The notes beneath the pieces are model-generated. The model worked only from the letters and a program-made list of their open reading frames with translations. It was not told where the DNA came from and searched no databases. Made by a program: the position numbers and the translations under genes. Source: an uncultured Eubacteriaceae bacterium (GTDB taxonomy: Bacteria; Bacillota; Clostridia; Lachnospirales; CAG-274). From it: a stretch of 9,779 bases of DNA. This document shows positions 1 through 6,416 of this stretch, piece by piece. Position 1 is the stretch's first letter; each line of letters opens with the position of its first letter. The stretch covers positions 1-9,779 of the forward strand of contig CANOGI010000070.1 in the NCBI GenBank assembly GCA_947565475.1, read 5' to 3'.

Positions 1-2289
1 GACTTCGGGCAGAAAAATGACGGCGTATCAAATTACAACAAAAGGCTTGACATGAGCGACGCTATCGCCACTGTTGAGTATGATTATGACAATATACATT
101 ACACAAGAGAAAGTTTCGCGAGTTTTCCTGACCAGACAGTAGCCACTAAAGTTTCCGCCAATCAGCGGGGAGGACTTAATTTTAACGCTGAGCTCCACAC
201 TTTTCATCAGGAAGATGACAACGTTCCTGAATGGAGAAAAATATCGGACAACGAAATAGCCCTTACGGCAAAAGTTAAGGACGGAAACAAAGAGGGTGAA
301 GTCGGAAACGAAAGTAAAATCAAATTTGAGGCGAGGCTTATTGTGGATTCTGACGACGCTGAGATTTCGGTGAGCGATGATTTTAAGTCTATTAACGTAT
401 CAAAGGGAACAAACGCCTATATATATGTTGTGGGGGCGACAAATTATGTGGATTTCACAACTCTTGATGACTTAAAACCTGAAAGGGATTGCGACGGGTA
501 CTCAAAAAACGTTTCAGGAAAAAGCTATGACGATATGAGAGACGCTCATATTAAGGACTATAAAGCTTTGTTTGACAAATCCGGTTTAACTATTGAAAAT
601 AGCGTTAATAAAGATTTTGGTGAAATTCAAACTCAGGAGCGAAGCAGGATTCCTCTTTTGGACGGAACAAGCGGATACTGTTTGGACGACGGAAACGAAA
701 ATCTGCGGTCAACATTTTCAGAGGGTGATAACTCGCTGGCTACTTTGGTATTTAATTTTGGCAAATATCTTATGATTTCCGGTTCAAGAGAAAACGGCCA
801 GCCCCTTAATCTGCAAGGAATATGGAATTCTACCAATAGTCCCTCGTGGAACGGCAAATTTACTATAAACATAAATACGGAAATGAATTACTGGCTTGCT
901 CAGGTTACAAATTTAGGCGAATGTGAGAAAACACTTCTTGAGGCTATTAAAGACTTAGCCAAATCCGGTTACGCCACAGCGAGGGAACAATACGCCATTA
1001 CAGACAGCGACGGGGTTTACGAGCCGGGCGACCCGTGGGTTTTGCACCACAATTTTGATATTTGGAAAGGAACACAGCCTATTGACAACGCTACGGCGGG
1101 TGTCTGGCCAGTGGGCGGAGCGTGGCTTTTAGACCATGTGTGGAAATATTATGAGTTTAACGAGGATGAGGCTTATCTTTCGGAATTTTATCCGATTATG
1201 AAAGGCGCCTGTAAATTTTTTACGGAATTTTTAGTCACCGACCCAAAAACAGGCTATCTTGTTACGGCGGCTTCCGTATCTCCTGAACATGGAGGCATTC
1301 AGCCGGGGCCCGCTATGGACTGTCAGCTTATAAGAAATCTTTATGAAATAACTGTCAAAGCGAGGGACGTTTTAAAAGACGATTCGGACAAAGAGCTTTT
1401 TGACAAGATTTCAGACCAGCTTAACGGAACGAACGGTTCTGCCATGATAGCCCCGAATTTAATTGACGAGGGCGGATTTATAAAGGAATGGACGAGAGGC
1501 GACGTTTCATACGACCTTCAAAAGGTGAAATCAGACGTTTTGCCGTCGTGGACTTTAAAAGAATATAAAAGAAACGAGGACGGTTCTTTTGCTCTTGACA
1601 AAGACGGAAATAAAATTGTCGAGAAAACTTATGATATGAAATACCACGGAGCCGTAAACAATGACAGCCACAAGCATTGCTCTCATCTTTGGGAATTGTT
1701 CCCGGGAAATAATTTAAGCGCTTTTACTCAAGAGCCGGAGGAAAGAGAAATTTTTAACGCTTTTGAGAAAACAGCTCAAGCTAAAGGAAAGGCCGGTCAA
1801 GGCTGGGGCTTGGCGTGGAGGACTAATTTACTCGCCAGATGTATGGACGGCGACGGCGCTTATAGTATGGTTGAGACATTACTTACCAAAAGGCTTTCGC
1901 CCAATATGTTTGACCAGCACCCTAATTTTCAGATTGACGGAAATTATGGCATAGCGAACGGTATAGCTGAAATGCTTATACAAAGCCATGACGGGGGAAT
2001 TACTTTGCTTCCGGCTCTTCCTGAAAAATGGGAAAAGGGAAGTTTTAAAGGATTTAAGACTGTTGGCGGTTTTGAGGTTTCTGTGGACTGGGAGAACGGA
2101 GTTTCTAAAAAGGTTGTTATTGAAAGTCCAAAAGACGCAAACGTTATACTAAGAGGAAAATCTCTCGCGGAAAAAGTTATTAAAAACTCAAAGGACAATA
2201 TCGTTAAATATGATGTTAAAGACAGTGTAAAGGGATTTGACATTATCACGTTTAAGGTTTCCAAAGGAGAGAGCTATACTATTGGTTAA
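1..2289 (+). CDS. GH95 family alpha-L-fucosidase/alpha-L-galactosidase, 5'-truncated by window
   Basis: This is the C-terminal 762 codons of a GH95 inverting glycosidase that removes terminal alpha-L-fucose or alpha-L-galactose from glycans. The frame is open from base 1, and its first codons (DFGQKN.GVSNY) match the paralogue downstream from that protein's residue 235. The gene therefore begins outside the window. The in-frame ATG at 52 lies inside the domain and has no ribosome site. Catalytic signatures seen: TININTEMNYW, with the two Asn codons at 868 and 874 (equivalent to N421/N423 of Bifidobacterium AfcA); SPEHG with the acid Glu at 1285; SHKHCSHLWELFPG near 1666; and FQIDGNYG with Asp at 1936 (equivalent to D766). 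All key residues are intact. The protein ends just after the GH95 C-terminal beta domain, with no added module. It is probably secreted like its paralogue, but the signal peptide is not visible. A Thr (codon 862) stands where fucosidases have His, so alpha-L-galactosidase is as likely as fucosidase. Confidence 0.95.
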   Translation, partial: DFGQKNDGVSNYNKRLDMSDAIATVEYDYDNIHYTRESFASFPDQTVATKVSANQRGGLNFNAELHTFHQEDDNVPEWRKISDNEIALTAKVKDGNKEGEVGNESKIKFEARLIVDSDDAEISVSDDFKSINVSKGTNAYIYVVGATNYVDFTTLDDLKPERDCDGYSKNVSGKSYDDMRDAHIKDYKALFDKSGLTIENSVNKDFGEIQTQERSRIPLLDGTSGYCLDDGNENLRSTFSEGDNSLATLVFNFGKYLMISGSRENGQPLNLQGIWNSTNSPSWNGKFTININTEMNYWLAQVTNLGECEKTLLEAIKDLAKSGYATAREQYAITDSDGVYEPGDPWVLHHNFDIWKGTQPIDNATAGVWPVGGAWLLDHVWKYYEFNEDEAYLSEFYPIMKGACKFFTEFLVTDPKTGYLVTAASVSPEHGGIQPGPAMDCQLIRNLYEITVKARDVLKDDSDKELFDKISDQLNGTNGSAMIAPNLIDEGGFIKEWTRGDVSYDLQKVKSDVLPSWTLKEYKRNEDGSFALDKDGNKIVEKTYDMKYHGAVNNDSHKHCSHLWELFPGNNLSAFTQEPEEREIFNAFEKTAQAKGKAGQGWGLAWRTNLLARCMDGDGAYSMVETLLTKRLSPNMFDQHPNFQIDGNYGIANGIAEMLIQSHDGGITLLPALPEKWEKGSFKGFKTVGGFEVSVDWENGVSKKVVIESPKDANVILRGKSLAEKVIKNSKDNIVKYDVKDSVKGFDIITFKVSKGESYTIG

Positions 2290-2292
2290 TTA

Positions 2293-2317
2293 TTTCGCGA
2301 GGATTGGCGAGATTTTT
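2293..2317 (+). terminator. possible weak intrinsic terminator after first GH95 gene
   Basis: Three bases past the stop codon, TTTCGC (2293-2298) can pair with GCGAGA (2307-2312), including one T-G pair. The loop is 8 nt and TTTTT follows at 2313-2317. The order hairpin then T-run is right for an intrinsic terminator. The six-pair stem is short and would be leaky, so some read-through into the next GH95 gene is plausible. Confidence 0.35.
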
Positions 2318-2347
2318 AGGGCGGAACGATAGACTTATTTTGAGACT

Positions 2348-2393
2348 TTACGGCAATTTGAAAAGATTTTTTTACTTTTTTGAATTGCCGTAA
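2348..2393 (+). terminator. long hairpin, possible terminator
   Basis: TTACGGCAATT (2348-2358) is perfectly complementary to AATTGCCGTAA (2383-2393). The pairing extends inward with two wobbles, four A-T pairs and a final G-T to about 18 pairs, closing a 10-nt loop (2366-2375). The nearest downstream T-run (TTTTT, 2402-2406) starts 8 nt after the stem. That is too far for a textbook terminator, so it could instead be an mRNA-stabilising or regulatory structure. The stem itself is clear; the function is inferred. Confidence 0.45.
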
Positions 2394-2414
2394 CCGCTTA
2401 CTTTTTGAAAGAAA

Positions 2415-2453
2415 TTTGATAAAAGAGTTAATTGATATATCTTTCTTATCAAA
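2415..2453 (+). other. AT-rich inverted repeat in the gap between GH95 genes
   Basis: TTTGATAA (2415-2422) pairs exactly with TTATCAAA (2446-2453) across a 23-nt loop. A few further A-T pairs are possible inside with a bulge, and GTTTTATTG follows. It could be a second weak terminator or simply AT-rich chance. The all-A/T stem except one G-C makes it a weak structure. Confidence 0.25.
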
Positions 2454-2559
2454 GTTTTATTGTTTCGCTATAACCGCTGTTTTATTACGGCGTATATGAG
2501 AATGAAAAATTGTTTTTATTTTCAGATTTATTAATTTTATATATTTAAGACAATATTCT

Positions 2560-2566
2560 AAGGAGG
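2560..2566 (+). promoter_or_regulatory. ribosome binding site of second GH95 gene
   Basis: AAGGAGG ends 7 nt before the ATG at 2574. It is a full match to the anti-Shine-Dalgarno of Firmicutes and fixes the start, which is immediately followed by a Lys-Lys signal-peptide N-region. Confidence 0.9.
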
Positions 2567-2573
2567 TTTTTAT

Positions 2574-5500
2574 ATGCTGAAAAAAGCGCTTGGCTTAGCT
2601 TTAAGCGCCGTTATGGCTTTTGGGTCTATGAATTTGTACGCCCCTTTTGCCGTAAATGGTGAGGAGCTTTCCGACTATGAGACAAAAATAAACAGTTTTG
2701 ACCCTGAATATGTTATGTGGACAAATCAAATGATTGACGAGGGGTTCGCGGGGTTAAGCCCCAATGTCAGCAAAAGCGACCTTTCCGACAGGCCAAACCC
2801 TTATGGAAAGCCGACTGACAACAATCTTACAAAATGGGCGGAGTATGAGTTCTTATGGACTCACGGTTATCCCGTTGGAAATGGGAGAATGGCTGCCGTT
2901 GTTATGGGAGGTATCGACAAAGAGGTTATTCAAATTAACGAGGACACTGTATGGACAGGGTCTCCTTATAGAGACCTTGCCACGAACGAACCTACGGGAG
3001 GTTCTAAAAAAGACGCGTGGCAGTATTACAGGGGAGCGAACGCCAATGGAAGTCCGGCGAATATAGGGGACGACGGCGCCGTTATAGGGGATCAGGCGTT
3101 CCAAAGCGAGTATCCTGGGTTTAAAAGTATCGCTAATATGGCGTTAAACGTTGACAACGGAAAGTCAACGGAAGCTGTTCAGCACAGACACAATCTTATC
3201 AAATTGGTTGAGAATAAATTTTTAGGAACTCCAAAGACTCAGAAAGCGTATCAGTCTTTTGTGGAAACTTATCTTGACTTTGGGCAGAAAAACAGCGGTG
3301 TATCAAATTATTATAAAGCCCTTAATATGAGAAACGCAACCGTTACAGTTGAGTATGACTATGACAACGTACATTACACAAGAGAGACTATAGCGAGTTA
3401 TCCTGACCAAACAGTAGCTACTAATATAAAATCGTCGGGAGGGGAACTCGATTTTAACGCCGAGCTTCATACTTATCTTGATAATCCGGTTTTTGAGAAA
3501 GTAAGCGACAACCAAATTAAAATAACCGCGAAAGTAAAAGACGGCAAGGCAAACGAACCGGGAGGTTTAAGCGCCATTAAGGCGGAAGGAAGACTTTATG
3601 TGGAAGCGCCGGATTCGGAAGTTTCCGTTTCGCCCGATAACAATAAAATTATTATCAAGGGCGGAAACGAGGCGACCGTTTACGTAGTGGGCGCCACAAA
3701 CTATGTGGACTATCTCACTCTTGACGACAAGAAGCCAAGCGCTGACTGTGATAAGTATATATCAAAAATTTTAAGCAAGAATTATCAGCAGATTAAAACC
3801 GCTCACGAAAAAGATTATAAGGCTCTTTTTGAGCGTTCTTACATAACATTGGAAAATACAAAAGCTTTTAAGTCAGAAGGAATTCCCACGGAAAAACGAG
3901 TTCGTAAGGACGTGAACGGCAAATCGGGCTTTTCCGTTGCGGCGGGAAACAGTGTGGCTGATGGAAACAAAAACGGCGTTCACTCGACTATAGAGGACGG
4001 CGATAATAAAATAGCCATACTTGATTTCAACTATGGTAAATATCTTATGATAGCTGGCTCAAGAGATGAGGACACGTCAAAGGGCATACCTATGAGTCAG
4101 CCCCTTAACCTTACCGGAAAGTGGAACTCGGCTTTAGGCCCGTCATGGAACGGGAAATACACTATTAACATTAACACGGAAATGAATTATTGGCTCGCTC
4201 AGCCCCTTAATCTTCCTGAATGCGAGAAACCACTTCTTGACTCTCTTTTGAAGCTTGCCGAAAGCGGAAGTATTACCGCTAGGGAGCATTACGCTATTTA
4301 TAACTCAAGAGGGGATAACAGTTATAAAGAAGGCGACCCATGGGTTATGCACCACAATTATGACCTTTGGAGAGGAACACAGCCTATTGACAACGCTACG
4401 GCCGGAGTATGGCCGACAGGGGGAGCGTGGCTTTTAGACCACGCGTGGCAGTATTATCTTTATAACCAGGACAAGGAATATCTCGCTAAGTTTTATCCTA
4501 TTATGATAGGCGCGAGTGATTTCTTTACACAGTTTTTAGTGGTAGACCCGAAGACGGGTTATTTAGTTACGGCGGCGTCATGCTCTCCCGAACAGGGAAG
4601 CGTACAGCCCGGCCCCGCTATGGATACTCAGCTTATAAGAAATCTTTATAACGCTACTATACAGGCGGCGGAAATTCTTGGGAAAACATCAGAGGACGCC
4701 ACGCTTATAGCGAAAATGAGAGAACAACTTCCGGCCGGTGATTACCTTTCGGACGAGGCGGGAAAAATAGCTCCTAACCTTATAGACGAGAATGGGTATA
4801 TCAAAGAGTGGGCGAGAGGAGACGTAACATTTGATTTAAGCTCGGGCACAACATGGACGGTTATAGACCCTTTCACGAATCAGCCTGTAGGATATAAAGA
4901 ACATTCCGCCACAAACAGCAACGGCCACAGACATTGTTCTCATCTTTGGGAATTTTTCCCCGGTACTCATATAAGCGCTTACAGCGATGACGAGAATGAG
5001 AAGAATATTTTTGAGGCGTATCAGAAAACCGTTACGGCGAGAGGAGCGGGCGACGGAAAAGGCTGGGGACTCGCGTGGAGAACCGCTTTAAGCGCGAGGG
5101 CCTTAGACGGGGAGTCTGCTTATGCCAGAATAGAGCAACTTTTAAGAATGAGAACATCACCGAATATGTTTGGACAGCACCCTAATTTCCAGATTGATTG
5201 CAACTATGGAATGACGGCGGGAATTACTGAAATGCTTATGCAAAGTCACGACGGTGTTATAAATATTTTACCGGCTATACCAGAAAGATGGGGCGCCGGA
5301 CAGTTTAAAGGATTTAAGGCGAGAGGCGACATTGAGGTAGGCGCTAAATGGAGAGGCGGTATGCCTACAAGAGTGGATATTAAGCCTGACAAAAGCGGAC
5401 AAATTAAAGTAAGAAATTCTTATATGGGTACAGCTATGGTTAAAGACGCCGATGGAAACGAGGTTTCAAGCAAACTTGAAAGCGACAACACGGTTATCGT

Positions 5501-6326
5501 GTTTAACGCTGAGAGCGGTGTGGAATATAATATTGTTGGATTTGGCGAGATTCCTCAGGAAGAGGGAACAAGAATAGAGACGTGGACTAAGGTAGACACA
5601 GACGCCGGCGACTTCTTTAATGATGGGGGCGGGCAGGTTCCTAAAGCCAACGGAAAAGGCGGAATTGGAACTCTGCTTAATAATTATTGCTCAAGTTATA
5701 CTCAAAAGGGAGAACCTGTAGGATTTTCTTATAAGGACTGTGTTCTTGACGATCTTACTAAATTAACCATAAAAATGAACGTAAGACCAGCTGACGTTAC
5801 TATATCCGTAAGGAGAGACAGTAAGGACGGAGAGGAAATAGCCTCGGTTACGGCGGCGAAAGTCGGCGCGGCGGATATTGATATACCAATTAAGGAAAAC
5901 GCGAATCTTAATGGAACAACTAAGCTGTTTGTTGTGTTTACGGCAAAAAATGAGGCTACTACAGATAAATATATAGGCGACGTTGAGTATCTTAAAGGAG
6001 AAAGAACTGTTACTTTTGTAAATTCTGATATTTTGAAAGTTCAGAAAGACGGGGAAACCTATATTAAAAACGCTGTATCAGCGGGCGATTATACATTTGA
6101 GGTGGATTTTGAGAAGCTTGAGGGAATTGAGAAAGCCACTTTTATAGTAGCTTATTACGATGATAACAATACCCTTATTTCCGATACAAAAAAGGAGATA
6201 ACAAAGACTGACAACAAAGTTGATATAACAGTTACGCCGGAAAACGCGAAATATACTATGAAAGTTATGATTTGGAATGATTTAGACTCAATTAAACCCA
6301 TAAGGGCGGTTAAAGAGTTTGTATAA
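2574..6326 (+). CDS. secreted GH95 alpha-L-fucosidase/alpha-L-galactosidase with C-terminal CBM-like and Ig-like modules
   Basis: This complete 1250-residue extracellular glycosidase is predicted to cleave terminal alpha-L-fucose or alpha-L-galactose. Residues 1 to about 26 are a Sec signal peptide (MLKK, hydrophobic core, ...APFA) with no lipobox. GH95 spans roughly residues 80-990: the N-domain motif YPVGNGRMAAVVMGG, then TININTEMNYW with catalytic N532 and N534, SPEQG with acid E673, NGHRHCSHLWEFFPG, and FQIDCNYG with D875. C876 replaces the usual Gly after this Asp. T530 sits at the position that is His in 1,2-alpha-L-fucosidases. Beyond GH95, residues ~1000-1140 look like a beta-sandwich carbohydrate-binding module (VTISVRRDSKDGEEIASV, ending YIGDVEYLKG), and ~1145-1250 is an Ig-like tail with a WNDLDSIKP motif seen at the ends of clostridial surface proteins. 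Ordinary GH95 enzymes have about 750-850 residues. It is clearly paralogous to the upstream gene (48 of 67 residues identical around the Asn-x-Asn motif). A strong ribosome site supports the start. Confidence 0.95.
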   Translation: MLKKALGLALSAVMAFGSMNLYAPFAVNGEELSDYETKINSFDPEYVMWTNQMIDEGFAGLSPNVSKSDLSDRPNPYGKPTDNNLTKWAEYEFLWTHGYPVGNGRMAAVVMGGIDKEVIQINEDTVWTGSPYRDLATNEPTGGSKKDAWQYYRGANANGSPANIGDDGAVIGDQAFQSEYPGFKSIANMALNVDNGKSTEAVQHRHNLIKLVENKFLGTPKTQKAYQSFVETYLDFGQKNSGVSNYYKALNMRNATVTVEYDYDNVHYTRETIASYPDQTVATNIKSSGGELDFNAELHTYLDNPVFEKVSDNQIKITAKVKDGKANEPGGLSAIKAEGRLYVEAPDSEVSVSPDNNKIIIKGGNEATVYVVGATNYVDYLTLDDKKPSADCDKYISKILSKNYQQIKTAHEKDYKALFERSYITLENTKAFKSEGIPTEKRVRKDVNGKSGFSVAAGNSVADGNKNGVHSTIEDGDNKIAILDFNYGKYLMIAGSRDEDTSKGIPMSQPLNLTGKWNSALGPSWNGKYTININTEMNYWLAQPLNLPECEKPLLDSLLKLAESGSITAREHYAIYNSRGDNSYKEGDPWVMHHNYDLWRGTQPIDNATAGVWPTGGAWLLDHAWQYYLYNQDKEYLAKFYPIMIGASDFFTQFLVVDPKTGYLVTAASCSPEQGSVQPGPAMDTQLIRNLYNATIQAAEILGKTSEDATLIAKMREQLPAGDYLSDEAGKIAPNLIDENGYIKEWARGDVTFDLSSGTTWTVIDPFTNQPVGYKEHSATNSNGHRHCSHLWEFFPGTHISAYSDDENEKNIFEAYQKTVTARGAGDGKGWGLAWRTALSARALDGESAYARIEQLLRMRTSPNMFGQHPNFQIDCNYGMTAGITEMLMQSHDGVINILPAIPERWGAGQFKGFKARGDIEVGAKWRGGMPTRVDIKPDKSGQIKVRNSYMGTAMVKDADGNEVSSKLESDNTVIVFNAESGVEYNIVGFGEIPQEEGTRIETWTKVDTDAGDFFNDGGGQVPKANGKGGIGTLLNNYCSSYTQKGEPVGFSYKDCVLDDLTKLTIKMNVRPADVTISVRRDSKDGEEIASVTAAKVGAADIDIPIKENANLNGTTKLFVVFTAKNEATTDKYIGDVEYLKGERTVTFVNSDILKVQKDGETYIKNAVSAGDYTFEVDFEKLEGIEKATFIVAYYDDNNTLISDTKKEITKTDNKVDITVTPENAKYTMKVMIWNDLDSIKPIRAVKEFV

Positions 6327-6342
6327 TGTAACTTATAATTAA

Positions 6343-6383
6343 TTTTTAAGCCGAATAGGGGAATTCCCCTATTCGCTTAAAAA
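6343..6383. other. long intergenic hairpin with inverted terminator polarity
   Basis: CGAATAGGGG (6352-6361) pairs perfectly with CCCCTATTCG (6366-6375) around an AATT loop. After one bulged C (6351) the stem continues TTTTTAAG (6343-6350) with CTTAAAAA (6376-6383), giving about 18 pairs. In RNA the U-run is on the 5' side and the A-run on the 3' side, so no U-tract follows the stem on either strand. It lies between the second GH95 stop and the next gene's ribosome site. It may be an mRNA stability or processing element in a shared transcript, or a leaky terminator. Confidence 0.6.
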
Positions 6384-6401
6384 AATTGAATTTTATAATA
6401 A

Positions 6402-6407
6402 AGGGGG
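6402..6407 (+). promoter_or_regulatory. ribosome binding site of pectin methylesterase gene
   Basis: AGGGGG lies 9 nt before the ATG at 6417, and the ATG opens a clear signal peptide. This supports the start codon of the last gene in the window. Confidence 0.8.
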
Positions 6408-6416
6408 AAATATAGG

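Larger units (their letters stand above)
2290..2573 (+). other. intergenic region upstream of the second GH95 gene
   Basis: This 284-bp non-coding gap holds three inverted repeats in its first 165 bases, described separately, and a very AT-rich stretch (about 2500-2558) before the ribosome site. The AT-rich part is where a promoter would sit. The best pair I can build is TTTATT (2515-2520) and TATATA (2538-2543) with 17 nt between, which is only 3/6 and 4/6 to the sigma-A consensus. I therefore do not call a promoter. No ORF here has coding character. Confidence 0.5.

Noticed and set aside
52..54. ATG as the start of the first GH95 gene
   Set aside because: The frame is open and homologous to the paralogue upstream of this codon to base 1, there is no ribosome site before it, and it lies within the conserved domain.
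1944..2264. 106-codon antisense frame on the - strand
   Set aside because: It lies wholly inside the GH95 coding region, has no ribosome site and no recognisable protein features. It is a by-product of the codon pattern on the other strand, as are the other short opposite-strand frames in all three genes.
2510..2543. TTGTTT and TATATA as a promoter pair for the second GH95 gene
   Set aside because: The spacer is 22 nt, too long for a sigma-A promoter, and better-spaced alternatives match the consensus poorly.
3276..3290. Whether the first GH95 gene is a decayed copy missing its N-terminus
   Set aside because: Its missing part simply lies before base 1. All catalytic residues are intact and there is no frameshift or internal stop.
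6394..6399. Perfect TATAAT as a promoter -10 for the pectin methylesterase gene
   Set aside because: Transcription would begin within or at the ribosome site, and no -35-like hexamer lies 16-18 nt upstream. Two other TATAAT strings at 6322 and 6334 also lack a -35 element; the region is simply AT-rich.
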